Source: Nocardia goodfellowii (GTDB lineage: Bacteria; Actinomycetota; Actinomycetes; Mycobacteriales; Mycobacteriaceae). Taken from it: a DNA stretch of 64,000 bases. The DNA lies in the NCBI RefSeq assembly GCF_017875645.1, contig NZ_JAGGMR010000001.1, forward strand, positions 6,944,001 through 7,008,000. Reading direction: 5' to 3'. The position numbers were made by a program, and so were the translations under genes. The notes under the pieces are model-generated. The model searched no databases and was not told the DNA's origin. It saw only the letters and a program-made list of their open reading frames with translations. Positions 1 to 7,758 of this stretch are shown here, piece by piece; the first letter of the stretch is position 1, and every line of letters begins with the position of its first letter.

Positions 1-663
1 GGCGAGTCCGGCGCCGCAGTCCCATGAGTGCACGAACTCGCTGGCGGCCTCGGGGTCGATTTCGGTGAGCCGGATCGCGACCGCGCACGCGACCGCGGGC
101 CGGGCTTTGAGGCGTGCGGCGATGCTGGTGAACTGTTCGGAGATGGCGACCAATTCTGGGTAGGCGCTGGCGAATTCGACGATGCGCGTGGTGGAGATTC
201 CGCCGCCGCGGACTTGGGCACCGAACAGGTTGCCTTCCATCCAGGTCATGTAGACGCGCAGTGCGGCAGCGACGAGGGTGGTGTTGTGCCCGGTGACGCC
301 GGTGAGGGTGAGCTGGTCGCCGGCGGTGCGCCGGGCCCCTTGGTCCATGGTGATCTGGGTGTCGGCGGCCAGTCCGCGCACGACGAGCAGCGGCAGGCGC
401 AGATCGGTCGTGCGGGCCAGTGCGTGCAGACGATGCTGCCCGTCCAGCAGGTCACCATCGGCGGAGAACTTGATCGTCTCGCCGTTGAAATGCCAACGGC
501 CGCAGACAATGTCGTCGTGGTACTGCTTGACCCGGGATTCCCGGACCGGCCGGTTGTTGGTGTTGCGCTCCAGCCAGCGGCGCGCGGTCGGTGCGTCCAC
601 CATCACGATCACGGTGGTGCCGGGCACTGGAGAGTGGTCAGGGTTGACGAGGTGCATGGTCAT
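1..663 (-). CDS. ParB/Srx-like nuclease-fold protein, 3' end cut by window
   Basis: An open frame runs from an ATG at 663 to the window edge (221 codons, no stop), so the C-terminus is missing. The protein contains DGQHRLHALA at about residues 80-90, the conserved loop of the ParB/Srx (DGQHR) superfamily, preceded by a segment (ERNTNNRPVRESRVKQY) typical of these proteins. ParB-fold proteins bind or cut DNA and can bind nucleotides; the role of this one is unknown. The start is fixed by an ATGA overlap with the stop of the next upstream gene (660-662). It is the last visible gene of the leftward operon of the integrated element. Confidence 0.75.
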   Translation of the reverse strand, partial: MTMHLVNPDHSPVPGTTVIVMVDAPTARRWLERNTNNRPVRESRVKQYHDDIVCGRWHFNGETIKFSADGDLLDGQHRLHALARTTDLRLPLLVVRGLAADTQITMDQGARRTAGDQLTLTGVTGHNTTLVAAALRVYMTWMEGNLFGAQVRGGGISTTRIVEFASAYPELVAISEQFTSIAARLKARPAVACAVAIRLTEIDPEAASEFVHSWDCGAGLA

Positions 664-1385
664 CCTTCGGAGGGGGTGGTGTGGGGAAGCCGGTCGATGA
701 CGGCTTGCAGGGCATCACGTGCGCGGGTCAGGTCCGCGCGATGCTGTTGCGCCAACTGGGTGGCGTATCGATCGAAGCGGTCGTCGTCCACCAGTCGCTG
801 CAGGCGTTTGGTGTCCTGCAACAGCTCCCGGCGCGCCTCGTCGAACGACTCGGTGATCGGCGACCGCTTCCGCGTCGCCGCCTGCGCCTGCCCGGCATCG
901 GCCTCGGCTGGTCCGGATCCGAAGGGGAACTCATCCGAAGCGGCGCGTCCCGCCGCGCCGGATGAACTCTGCTGAGCGGCAAGCGGTTTCGGTGGGTAGC
1001 TCTTCCCATCACGCCCGGTTACTGGCGCATATGGATCAGGTGCGAGGTTTCTCGCACCTGCGAGGTCCTGGCGAACGGTGTAGTCGCTGACACCGGTGGC
1101 GACGGCGATGGCACGCGTGCTCATCCCGATTTCACGCAAGGAGGCAACGACTTCCGCGCGCTCCTCCCGCGGTACCCGGATCCGGGCTCGATCGAATTCC
1201 TGCGCGCAGTACTCGTCCCAGGAGTCGTAGCCGAGCGCCGCCCAGGCCCGAGTGAGATAGGCCTGCTGAATGAGCTCCCACGCAGTTTCCACATGCGCGC
1301 GAATACGGTCGGTCAGCTCCCGTGCGACCTCGCTGGTAACGGTTTCGCCGGTGGCAAGGATCTCGGCGCTGGGCAACTCGCTCAT
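660..1385 (-). CDS. Helix-turn-helix DNA-binding protein of mobile-element type
   Basis: A 241-aa protein starting at MSELPSAE; the start is chosen because its ATG overlaps the preceding gene's stop as ATGA. The N-terminal half is helical and contains GYDSWDEYCAQEF, a motif I associate with actinobacterial phage and integrative-element DNA-binding proteins, then a helix-turn-helix of the form MSTRAIAVATGVSDYTVRQDL (about residues 90-110). The C-terminal half is a basic, Gln/Ala-rich coiled region. It may be an element-borne replication, partition or regulatory protein. It lies in a tight operon with the ParB-like gene downstream, so a partition-type partnership is possible but inferred. Confidence 0.65.
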   Translation of the reverse strand: MSELPSAEILATGETVTSEVARELTDRIRAHVETAWELIQQAYLTRAWAALGYDSWDEYCAQEFDRARIRVPREERAEVVASLREIGMSTRAIAVATGVSDYTVRQDLAGARNLAPDPYAPVTGRDGKSYPPKPLAAQQSSSGAAGRAASDEFPFGSGPAEADAGQAQAATRKRSPITESFDEARRELLQDTKRLQRLVDDDRFDRYATQLAQQHRADLTRARDALQAVIDRLPHTTPSEG

Positions 1386-1741
1386 CGAGCCAGCCCCCAA
1401 TCCCGGTCCAGCTCAGTCGGTTCGGCGGATTCTTCGATCGTCGGCGTGGCGGCATTGATCAGCCCTCGCGCCTCGTTGATTGTCAGGCCGAGCGATTTCG
1501 CCCACCCCTCGGCTTCGAGCCGGTCTGGTGCGACCGCCAGCCGCATCCCGGCCTTGGCCTGGTCGGAGGTGAACTGGCGGCCAGGCAGCCCGGTGAACAC
1601 CCAATGGCCGTCCCCAACATCCAGCGCCTGGTGCTGGGTCGCGTCCGAGCACATGACGCCGTGGTCGACCACGATGGACGGGATCGCCGGCGCCGCGGCG
1701 CGGGCCCATTCAGCTCTGCCCCACTTCTCGGGAAGCTTCAT
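1382..1741 (-). CDS. Conserved-looking small protein of unknown function
   Basis: A 119-aa product beginning MKLPEKWGRAEW. This start is preferred over upstream in-frame ATGs because a G-rich Shine-Dalgarno-like stretch lies just before it and because it overlaps the stop of the upstream gene (1738-1741). No motif is recognised. The sequence is moderately acidic, with WVFTGLPGRQF in the middle and a helical C-terminus (LGLTINEARGLINAA). Both ends overlap neighbouring genes by 4 bases, which supports translation as part of the operon. No function is proposed. Confidence 0.6.
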   Translation of the reverse strand: MKLPEKWGRAEWARAAAPAIPSIVVDHGVMCSDATQHQALDVGDGHWVFTGLPGRQFTSDQAKAGMRLAVAPDRLEAEGWAKSLGLTINEARGLINAATPTIEESAEPTELDRDWGLAR

Positions 1742-2052
1742 CGGGTCCCCACCCCCGGTTGGCCGCATTCGGCCGGAACCGCTGCGGCGGGTGGAGATCC
1801 GGGCGCGGGGCAATAGACGATGTCGGGGGTGTGGCTGGGGCGCCCGCTGAACAGCAGCGCTCCGGCGTACAGGCCCGTGGCGAACACCAGAGCGAACACG
1901 AGAATGATCCCGCGCCGTTCCGGTGCCGCCGACCCCAGCGTCTCCCCCACCAACGCGGAGGAATCGAAGGCACGGCCACCCATGGCATGCAAGGCGTAAT
2001 GCCCTGTGTTAGAGCTGTTTTCGCCGTACAGGTGACGATTGTTTCGAATCAT
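1738..2052 (-). CDS. Single-pass membrane protein, unknown
   Basis: A 104-aa protein starting MIRNNRHLYGEN, with a GGAGG ribosome site about 6 bases before the ATG. One transmembrane helix is evident (GIILVFALVFATGLYAGALL, about residues 49-68), followed by a Pro-rich tail with a few cysteines. Its start overlaps the stop of the 50-residue membrane protein upstream, and its stop overlaps the next gene. Small membrane proteins in such operons are often tied to conjugative DNA transfer, but nothing in this sequence proves that. Confidence 0.55.
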   Translation of the reverse strand: MIRNNRHLYGENSSNTGHYALHAMGGRAFDSSALVGETLGSAAPERRGIILVFALVFATGLYAGALLFSGRPSHTPDIVYCPAPGSPPAAAVPAECGQPGVGTR

Positions 2053-2201
2053 CGCCGGCCTCCTCGGCGCTGCGGGCTGCGGCGCCACAGCGCCCACAGC
2101 ACGACGACGAAGATGATCGCGCCGACGGTGCCGGGTGCCACGATGAACCCGGTCGCGACTACGGCGAACAGGATGATCCGGAGTTCGAGACTCGTTCTCA
2201 T
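2049..2201 (-). CDS. Small two-helix membrane protein, unknown
   Basis: A 50-aa reading frame starting MRTSLELRIILFAV and ending in a basic RRSPQRRGGRR tail. Two hydrophobic stretches (IILFAVVATGFIV and TVGAIIFVVVLWALW) suggest a helical hairpin in the membrane. Start and stop both show the ATGA overlap seen through this operon, which is the main reason to regard so short a frame as a gene. No homologue is recognised. Confidence 0.55.
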   Translation of the reverse strand: MRTSLELRIILFAVVATGFIVAPGTVGAIIFVVVLWALWRRSPQRRGGRR

Positions 2202-2506
2202 GCCGCACCGCCGGAGGGCAGTTCGAGCACGGACGCCTCGTCCACGCTGGTGGCGGCGAGCGCGTCATCGATTCCGGCATCGAGCAGGTCACGGAGAGCG
2301 ATAGCCTTCTCTACGCTGAGCTGCATGCTCATACCGGCGAACGTGCTGCTTTGGAGGGCATCGACCTTCAGGCAGACCTTGTCGATGTGCTCGGCATAGG
2401 AGACTGCGAACGAGCCGTGCACACTGATCCCGACCGCGGCGTCGCAGGCATCGGGGCTGCCGAACTGGTTAGTGCTGGTGACGTGGTGTCCGAGGTAGTC
2501 GCGCAT
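2198..2506 (-). CDS. Small protein of unknown function
   Basis: A 102-aa product starting MRDYLGHHVTST; the upstream gene stops at this start (TAATG). Central strands (AVSYAEHIDKVCLKVDALQ) and a C-terminal helix (SVEKAIALRDLLDAGIDDAL) suggest a compact alpha/beta protein. No catalytic motif is visible. It is the second gene of the leftward operon and is probably co-translated with its neighbours. Proteins of this size and position are common in actinobacterial integrative elements, but I cannot name a family. Confidence 0.55.
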   Translation of the reverse strand: MRDYLGHHVTSTNQFGSPDACDAAVGISVHGSFAVSYAEHIDKVCLKVDALQSSTFAGMSMQLSVEKAIALRDLLDAGIDDALAATSVDEASVLELPSGGAA

Positions 2507-2712
2507 TACGCCACCCCCGTCCGGCGGCTCAGGCGTGCGATCTTGCGCTGGGCGCGGAGTTGTTCTGCGCGCCAAGCCCTTTCCTCCGGCGACAACAGGC
2601 CGTCGGGATCGACCGCGCGCTCGTCACGGCTTACCGAATCGGGATGGGATTTGCGGCCCTGGCGGGACTTGCGAGTGCTGGATGTGGCCGAACGGCCAGG
2701 TACGATGGACAT
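2506..2712 (-). CDS. Small basic protein, first gene of leftward operon
   Basis: A 68-aa, strongly basic protein (MSIVPGRSATSSTRKSRQ) with a C-terminal helix rich in Arg and Gln (EERAWRAEQLRAQRKIARL). An AGGAG-type ribosome site lies upstream of the ATG. It is the first convincing gene of the chain of overlapping genes running to position 1, so the operon promoter should lie between 2713 and 3000. The charge suggests nucleic-acid binding, but no fold is recognised. Confidence 0.5.
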   Translation of the reverse strand: MSIVPGRSATSSTRKSRQGRKSHPDSVSRDERAVDPDGLLSPEERAWRAEQLRAQRKIARLSRRTGVA

Positions 2713-2780
2713 GCCTCAGGGGCTCCTGTCTCGTGGGGTGTGTGGAATCGCTGAAGCGGCTGATACCGCTTTGGTGCTTG

Positions 2781-2810
2781 ACTCCCCGGTAGCTGGAACT
2801 ACCGGGGAGT
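2781..2810. terminator. 12-bp perfect hairpin
   Basis: ACTCCCCGGTAG and its exact complement are separated by six bases. The stem is GC-rich. It follows the stop of the possible small gene at 2813-2998 and precedes the operon start at 2712, so it may be a terminator or attenuator for leftward transcription. Neither side has a strong T run, so factor-independent termination is not certain. Confidence 0.5.
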
Positions 2811-2812
2811 TC

Positions 2813-2998
2813 CTATTTCTCGGCCTGCTCGAATCGCTGGAACGAATCGGCTGGCTCGGACTCGTCATTCATCGGCAGTCGTCTCGAATTTGGTTGACGG
2901 AGAGCCCCCTCTCGATGAGCTAACTGACTTCTTATAAGTAGAAGCATGGTCGGCTTTGCATTGATCAACTGTGACAATTTGTCAACCTGCATCCGCAC
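2813..2998 (-). CDS. Possible small protein, doubtful
   Basis: A 61-codon frame (MRMQVDKLSQLINAKPTMLL...) ends directly before the hairpin at 2781-2810. The sequence is polar and looks plausibly protein-like (LINAKPTMLLLIRSQLAHREGAL), and a shorter version could start at MLLLIRS. No family is recognised and there is no clear ribosome site. It may instead be leader DNA of the leftward operon. Confidence 0.3.
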   Translation of the reverse strand: MRMQVDKLSQLINAKPTMLLLIRSQLAHREGALRQPNSRRLPMNDESEPADSFQRFEQAEK

Positions 2999-3000
2999 CG

Positions 3001-3057
3001 GTCAAGGGTGGCTAGCCACCCTTGACTATACGCCAGTTGTGGACGAATGGCTAGCCA
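3001..3057. promoter_or_regulatory. Operator region: 26-bp perfect palindrome plus second half-copy
   Basis: Positions 3001-3026 form a perfect 26-bp palindrome with centre GGTGGCTAGCCACC. The core TGGCTAGCCA recurs at 3048-3057, immediately before the rightward gene at 3065. The region separates the leftward operon from a rightward gene, so it is placed as a divergent control site. A near-identical core (GGTGGCTATCCACC, 5624-5637) precedes the Xre-type regulator gene at 4211-5593. The simplest reading is that this regulator binds both places; that is inference. Confidence 0.6.
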
Positions 3058-3064
3058 CCGTGAC

Positions 3065-3283
3065 ATGCTTTTATCTATGCCGAGTAAGCACCTGAATCCA
3101 GCTAGGGTCTACCGACCGGACCCCGAGCTGTACCAGCGCGCCCAAGCGGCGGTCCAAGAGGTCGGGTCGAATATGAACGCGCACGTCATCGGGTTCCTGC
3201 AGTGGCTCGCCGGCGATACCGACACGCTCCCACCCCGCCCGGACACGACCGGCGAAACCGGCGAAAAACCCGAACCGAAATAG
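3065..3283 (+). CDS. Small ribbon-helix-helix-like protein
   Basis: About 72 aa, beginning MLLSMPSKHLNPARVYRP; a start at MPSKHL (3077) is equally possible. An ATG further upstream (3047) overlaps the TGGCTAGCCA operator copy and is less likely. The pattern ARVYRPDPELYQRAQAAVQEV followed by MNAHVIGFLQWL resembles small ribbon-helix-helix-type proteins common in actinobacterial mobile elements: a strand, two helices and a charged Pro/Glu tail. Such proteins are usually repressors or antitoxins, but no toxin partner is adjacent. It converges on the epimerase gene at 3287 with 3 bases between the stops. Confidence 0.55.
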   Translation: MLLSMPSKHLNPARVYRPDPELYQRAQAAVQEVGSNMNAHVIGFLQWLAGDTDTLPPRPDTTGETGEKPEPK

Positions 3284-3286
3284 ACC

Positions 3287-4195
3287 TCAGAGAAGCGCGC
3301 TCGCCATCCAGGCATCGCGAACGATCTCGTCGATAGCAGAATATCTTGGCGCCCAACCGATTTCCGTTATCGCCTTCGACGGGTCGTTGATCAGGCTCGC
3401 CGGCTCGCTCGCAGGCGGCTTGTGCTCCACCGAGACCCGGCGCCCGGTCACACGCTCGGTTGCCGCAACCACGTCCATGATGCTGGTCCCGCGGCCGCTG
3501 CCAATGTTGTACCGGGCGGAGTTTCCAGGGTCTGGGAGATGCTCGATACACGCGACGAACGCGTTGGCTGCATCGCAGATATTCAGGTAGTCACGGACAG
3601 CGGTACCGTCGCCGTTAACCGCCAGTGAGGGCCCGCCAGAAGCCGCGGCGAGTATCCGAGGAACCAACCTTGTCGGGTCCGGATCTGCTCCGCCCGCAAC
3701 GTTGAGGATGCGGACCACGACAGCCGCCAGATCCCCGCTTCCGGCTTGCGCCTCTATCGCAAGTTCGGCTGCCAACTTGCTGCTCGCGTAGGGATGCGGC
3801 GGGGCGTCGGGAAGCGTTTCGTTCATAGGCTGATGGTTCGGCGTTCCGTAGATGGAGCCGGTAGATGCAAATACGATCCGCCGGACCTCGGCGGAGTGCA
3901 TAGCGTCCAGCAGTGCAATCGTCCCGCTCACGTTCACGCGGAAGTACCGCAGCGGCTCGGCGAACGACTCCCGAGCCCTGGTCAAACCAGCCAGATGGCA
4001 AACCGCGTCGACGCCGCGGACCGCTTCCCGCAGGGAGTCGATATCGACCAGATCGGCGACTCGAACCTGGCTTGCTCCTGCGATATCGAGGCCCGGTTTA
4101 CGCACCATCGCCACCGGCTCATGGCCAGCAGCGCTCAAAGCAGCGACAACCGAACTGCCGATGTAGCCGTTCGCCCCGGTGACCAGTACGCGCAC
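3287..4195 (-). CDS. NAD-dependent sugar-nucleotide epimerase/dehydratase (SDR)
   Basis: A 302-aa extended short-chain dehydrogenase/reductase. The N-terminus has the NAD-binding loop GANGYIG (residues 7-13), a catalytic Ser segment (ASTGSIYG) and the YASSK catalytic Tyr/Lys pair, with a UDP-galactose-4-epimerase-like C-terminal part (RDYLNICDAANAF, YNIGSGRGTSIMDVV). The family interconverts NDP-sugars in the cytoplasm; the substrate here is unknown. It lies 15 bases downstream of the Xre-type regulator on the same strand, so the two are probably co-transcribed. A metabolic enzyme next to a regulator inside a mobile element may give ligand-controlled regulation rather than sugar synthesis, but this is inference. 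Confidence 0.85.
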   Translation of the reverse strand: MRVLVTGANGYIGSSVVAALSAAGHEPVAMVRKPGLDIAGASQVRVADLVDIDSLREAVRGVDAVCHLAGLTRARESFAEPLRYFRVNVSGTIALLDAMHSAEVRRIVFASTGSIYGTPNHQPMNETLPDAPPHPYASSKLAAELAIEAQAGSGDLAAVVVRILNVAGGADPDPTRLVPRILAAASGGPSLAVNGDGTAVRDYLNICDAANAFVACIEHLPDPGNSARYNIGSGRGTSIMDVVAATERVTGRRVSVEHKPPASEPASLINDPSKAITEIGWAPRYSAIDEIVRDAWMASALL

Positions 4196-4210
4196 CCGGC
4201 CATCATCGCA

Positions 4211-5593
4211 TCATCCGAGCAGCAGGTCACGGTGCCGCCAGGTAAGTGCCACGCATGCAGCAGCGGCGGCCGCCAACGGTTCATGGTTCAATGCGTGCCG
4301 GACATTGTCCGGCGTCCAACGAATCCCCACCCTGCCAGGCTCCGACGGGTAGATCTCGCCTTCGGAATTCCGCGAGACCAAGCCTTCGAATGCGGCATCA
4401 AATACCTCAGCGTCCATGACGACGGTCGTCAGAATCTCACCAGCTGGCGCCAGCGGGTCGAGACCCATACCGAAGCACCAGGCCTGCACCTTTCCCGCTG
4501 CCCGGCCCGCCGTGAGCGTCCGGAACGGTTCGCTGTCGTAGTCGACAGATGTGCCGCTGCTCCCATCGTGCTCGGGTGTGTCGAGGAATTCCTCCGAGAA
4601 CTCGCGAATCATGTTCCGCCACAAGCTGAAGTCACGCTCCACGTTGGGCTGGCCGATCGCGGCAGGCTGGAACACGCCAGCCGGAATGATGTGCGTCAGG
4701 CCAGCGGCGAGAGTTACCTGGGTTGCGCCGCGCCGGTGCAGGAAGAAGGTGTCTCCATCGGCAGCTCGACGGATCGTCAAGGTGTTGATGCTCGGCAGAA
4801 TCGGCCGACGAGCCGGGTCGAACAGGTCACCTATCCGGTGTCGAAACGGCAGATCCTCAAGCGTAAACCGCACTGGGCCGCTATGCGATATCCACGCGGC
4901 CGCCGTTTCGTGCGCAATGACCTCGCAGACGTCGACCATGTCGAAGTAGGTGGTCAGACCGAAGGACATCCGAGCGCCGGCTTCACTGAATGACGCATCG
5001 AGCAGACGGTACGAAGTTCGGTTCTCAAATAGAGTCGGGCGGGCGATTGCACGTATGGCCTGGCTGTAGCGTCCGTATCGCACACCAGTTGATCGGGCTG
5101 GTCGGTACGGCTCGGATTCAGGCTCACTGCCGTTGAACATCGGCGTCGGCGCGTCCGTCTGGAAATCGAGTTTGATCGAATCGAGGTCGATTGGGGCAGG
5201 CGCCATCCATTCCGGCCGCGTTATGCAAGTGGTGCCCTCGATCGGGTCCGTGTCCCAATACAGTCGTGCCGCCGCCGCGGTGAGTGCATACCGGTTCTGG
5301 TTCATCGTCTGCCGAACCAGCCGCCACTCCGTCACTGCCTCATCACGGTCGGCCTGGTCCGGATCCGGTAGATCGGTGAGCCCAAAGGTTTCCGGCGGCA
5401 GCCCCATGGCCTTGGCGAAATGGCGTAACTGCATGACGTCGCGGCAGGTTCGTGCACCGGTCAGATACTTCGAAACCAGAGTCCGGTCGATACCGAGCAC
5501 ACGTGCCACCTCCTCGTGCTTGGTCATGCCGTGCGCTCGCATATACGCCCGAATCACGTCGGGTAGACGCGAATCGTGGGCAGTTTGCGCCAT
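4211..5593 (-). CDS. Xre-type HTH regulator with Nudix-like C-terminal region
   Basis: A 460-aa protein; the start is MAQTAHDSRL, with AAAGGGGG as ribosome site. Residues 12-70 form a Xre/Cro-type helix-turn-helix (MTKHEEVARVLGIDRTLVSKYL). About 230 residues without a known motif follow. Near residues 305-336 a strand/loop segment ends in REFSEEF, the core of a Nudix box, but the preceding G and E are spaced unlike the canonical motif, so catalysis is uncertain. The Pif protein of pSAM2, an actinobacterial integrative element, is a Nudix protein giving transfer immunity; a related control role is possible. The TGGCTA-type palindrome upstream (5624-5637) fits autoregulation. Confidence 0.75.
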   Translation of the reverse strand: MAQTAHDSRLPDVIRAYMRAHGMTKHEEVARVLGIDRTLVSKYLTGARTCRDVMQLRHFAKAMGLPPETFGLTDLPDPDQADRDEAVTEWRLVRQTMNQNRYALTAAAARLYWDTDPIEGTTCITRPEWMAPAPIDLDSIKLDFQTDAPTPMFNGSEPESEPYRPARSTGVRYGRYSQAIRAIARPTLFENRTSYRLLDASFSEAGARMSFGLTTYFDMVDVCEVIAHETAAAWISHSGPVRFTLEDLPFRHRIGDLFDPARRPILPSINTLTIRRAADGDTFFLHRRGATQVTLAAGLTHIIPAGVFQPAAIGQPNVERDFSLWRNMIREFSEEFLDTPEHDGSSGTSVDYDSEPFRTLTAGRAAGKVQAWCFGMGLDPLAPAGEILTTVVMDAEVFDAAFEGLVSRNSEGEIYPSEPGRVGIRWTPDNVRHALNHEPLAAAAAACVALTWRHRDLLLG

Positions 5594-5623
5594 TTGAATC
5601 GACCCCCTTTGATCCTCGACCAC

Positions 5624-5692
5624 GGTGGCTATCCACCACGGTACCATCGCCTTGCATCCGCAGGCCGCGAACCGCAAGCCCCCTGGATAGCC
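5624..5692. promoter_or_regulatory. Regulator upstream region with TGGCTA-type sites
   Basis: GGTGGCTATCCACC lies at 5624-5637, about 30 bases upstream of the Xre-type start, and a degenerate inverted copy TGGATAGCC lies at 5684-5692. Both match the core of the 26-bp palindrome at 3001-3026. The placement before the regulator gene suggests an autoregulatory operator. No experimental support is available. Confidence 0.5.
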
Positions 5693-5795
5693 CTCCCGAA
5701 TCAAAACAACTTCACCCCAGCCCATCGCCGCCGTACTCCGTCGGCCGGCCCTGCTTGATCGCCTCGGTCTTGGAGGTCCTGGGCTGTCCTTGCCT

Positions 5796-6407
5796 TCAGC
5801 CTGGCAGGTCGGCGACCCACCTGTCGTAGCGCTCCAGCGCGTCCGAGAACAGTTCCACTGTGCCTGGGGGCAGCGAATAAGCAGCGACTGGTGAGGTTTT
5901 TCGTGGGAAGTGAGACGGCTGTATGAGGCGTTCCGCGGGGAGGCGAGTCAGTCGCTGACCGGCCATGTTCAATGACTGCGTCATCGGGTGCAGTTTCTGC
6001 TCACCGGTGGCGGAGCGGAGTTGATCGACGCTGGCGCTGCCTCCCGCCGCGACCAGTGCGCGTACCAGCTCCACGCTGGATGGCTTCGCCCCTCGAAGAA
6101 TTCGGACCGCGAGATCGACATCCCACTCGGCCCATTCCGGTTGACCGTGCCGTCCCACGTTGACGCGCACAGGTGGCGGCCCGCCGCGGCGGCCGGCGGC
6201 GGGCGGAACAATGACCACGTCGTCGGTCCTGGCGGCGCTCGATTCCTGCTGACCTTCTGAGGTCGGGCCTTCGGCGACCGCGATGTGCGCAGCCAGCAGG
6301 CCGAGTTGGATCCGTATATCAGCGGACGGGATGGTGCCCGACAGCTCCCGCACCGCCTCTTCCAGTTGCTCTCTAGCGAACTTCAGTAGATCGACCGGAG
6401 GCATCAT
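5796..6407 (-). CDS. Unknown protein, possible C-terminal winged helix
   Basis: About 203 aa starting MMPPVDLLKFAREQ; a TTG start six codons earlier is possible. Residues 1-50 form a helical region (LEEAVRELSGTIPSADIRIQLGLL), then a Pro/Gly linker, then a segment (SVELVRALVAAGGSASVDQLRSATGEQKL) that looks like a winged helix-turn-helix followed by a short beta wing. No enzyme motif is visible. It is transcribed leftward and could form part of the regulatory block with the Xre-type gene downstream. Function unknown. Confidence 0.55.
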   Translation of the reverse strand: MMPPVDLLKFAREQLEEAVRELSGTIPSADIRIQLGLLAAHIAVAEGPTSEGQQESSAARTDDVVIVPPAAGRRGGPPPVRVNVGRHGQPEWAEWDVDLAVRILRGAKPSSVELVRALVAAGGSASVDQLRSATGEQKLHPMTQSLNMAGQRLTRLPAERLIQPSHFPRKTSPVAAYSLPPGTVELFSDALERYDRWVADLPG

Positions 6408-6610
6408 GGGAAGGATTCTGCCCAAACCCGTTCATGCTTACCGCCATTCAGCCGATATCCGGGCCAACATCGGAACCGCGACTGCATCCGGCGGCCTGTT
6501 CCTTATCCGGTGGCCTCGATGAGCACGAGCCAGGACGCGGGATAGGGGCACTCATACCGGCGCCGGAGGCCCAGGCGGCCGTGTGTGGAAACTGGCTGCC
6601 TGGCGGTCGT

Positions 6611-6781
6611 TCAGCCTGCGATGTCGAACAAGAGCAGCGGGGTGCCGGTGCGCTGCTCGGCGCGTTCGCGGACCGCGCAGATGGGACCGATCCCTTGCGC
6701 AACCGACTGTGCTGATACCAGCCAGCCGTGGCAACGCCGACAGTGCGCGACGAGTCTGCTTTCCTGGTCTGTGTCGGCCAT
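6611..6781 (-). CDS. DUF6011-like cysteine-rich mini-protein
   Basis: A 56-aa protein starting MADTDQESRLVAH. GGAGGAG sits 6 bases before the ATG, which decides the start. The core is CRRCHGWLVSAQSVAQGIGP followed by IC: a CxxC pair, a short helix and GxGPxC, matching the DUF6011 family as I know it from actinobacterial phages and mobile elements. It probably binds one zinc ion and may contact nucleic acid or protein; the role is unknown. Its start lies 19 bases after the stop of the 267-aa gene upstream, so they form a likely operon. Confidence 0.7.
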   Translation of the reverse strand: MADTDQESRLVAHCRRCHGWLVSAQSVAQGIGPICAVRERAEQRTGTPLLLFDIAG

Positions 6782-6800
6782 TTGCTCCTCCTTCGGCCGG

Positions 6801-7604
6801 TCAGGGATGTGACGAATTCAGTGCCCGGCGGATCGCTGCGGCGCAGCGGTCGATCTGCCAGGGCGGCGGCACATGCACGACGCCGAACGTCTTCTGCACA
6901 CGCATCTCGAACCGGACCACCTTGAATCCGGGCTGGTCGGCGAAGTAATCCTCGGTGCGATGCTTGCGGCCGCCACGGCTGCCCGCCTTGTACATCGGAT
7001 TGCCCACAAACAGCTCAAGCAGCACGTTGCCGCACCATGCGTCGACCCGGAACAGCGCGTCGGCCAGCGGATGAAAGAGCATCGGCAGGCCCCGTTCCCG
7101 CAGCGCGGCGATCACATGCATTTCCCGCAGGAACGAGTAGTAGAAGTTCCCGACCCGCCAGCGCATCGCTTCGTCGGCACGCTGCCGACTCCAACCCTCG
7201 GCCATGGCGCGGGCGACCATCTGGCGCGAAGGCTCCCACAGCCAGCCGCTGACTGCCTCGCCCTGGAACCACTTGCAGAACTCCTGCCAGCTGTACAGTC
7301 GCTGCTTTTCTTCGAGCATGTAGTGGAACAAGTGCGCGAAGGCGAAGTCCGGGAACCAGTCTCGGATCAGCGCGACCTCTTCGGCCTCTTCTTTCTTGAT
7401 CTTGCCCAGCGGATGGTGGGTAGAGAGCGCCGGGATGTCTTCCGATGCAATGGCGTAGGGAACGGTGGTGCGGTGTGCGAGGACGGTCTGCGTCACCTGC
7501 TCGCACCCGTCACGTCCGGTCCACCACGCCATTTCGCCGCGGGCGATGCGCCCGCCCGACGTGAAGTGCTCCAGAACGTCAGTACTGGTTGTCACTGTGC
7601 TCAT
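6801..7604 (-). CDS. Unknown protein, possibly nuclease-fold C-terminus
   Basis: A 267-aa protein starting MSTVTTSTDVLEHF. The middle is helical and Trp-rich (RLYSWQEFCKWFQGEAVSGW). A C-terminal alpha/beta section has FRVDAWCGNVLLELFVGNP followed by a Lys/Arg-rich turn (GGRKHRTEDYF) and strands FKVVRFEM and FGVVHVPP. The D...E pattern on neighbouring strands could be a degenerate PD-(D/E)XK core, but the Lys is not placed canonically, so this is only a suggestion. The gene diverges from the DUF3578/DUF3883 gene at 7759 with a 154-base shared promoter region. Confidence 0.55.
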   Translation of the reverse strand: MSTVTTSTDVLEHFTSGGRIARGEMAWWTGRDGCEQVTQTVLAHRTTVPYAIASEDIPALSTHHPLGKIKKEEAEEVALIRDWFPDFAFAHLFHYMLEEKQRLYSWQEFCKWFQGEAVSGWLWEPSRQMVARAMAEGWSRQRADEAMRWRVGNFYYSFLREMHVIAALRERGLPMLFHPLADALFRVDAWCGNVLLELFVGNPMYKAGSRGGRKHRTEDYFADQPGFKVVRFEMRVQKTFGVVHVPPPWQIDRCAAAIRRALNSSHP

Positions 7605-7758
7605 ACCCACCACACCCCCAGGCCGGAGCCTGCTGAACCTGTTTGTCGTTCAACACGTTAGAGGCGGGCACCGACAAGAATCCGGCACAGAGAGTGGGGT
7701 TTGGAGCCGGATGGTTCGGAGCGCATTCCTGTCGGACCGCCCCGCTAGATTGCCCGGC

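Noticed and set aside
28..975. Plus-strand frame of 315 codons at the left edge
   Set aside because: It lies opposite two convincing minus-strand genes with overlapping start/stop codons.
3746..4993. Plus-strand frame of 415 codons
   Set aside because: It is opposite the epimerase and regulator genes, which carry clear family motifs.
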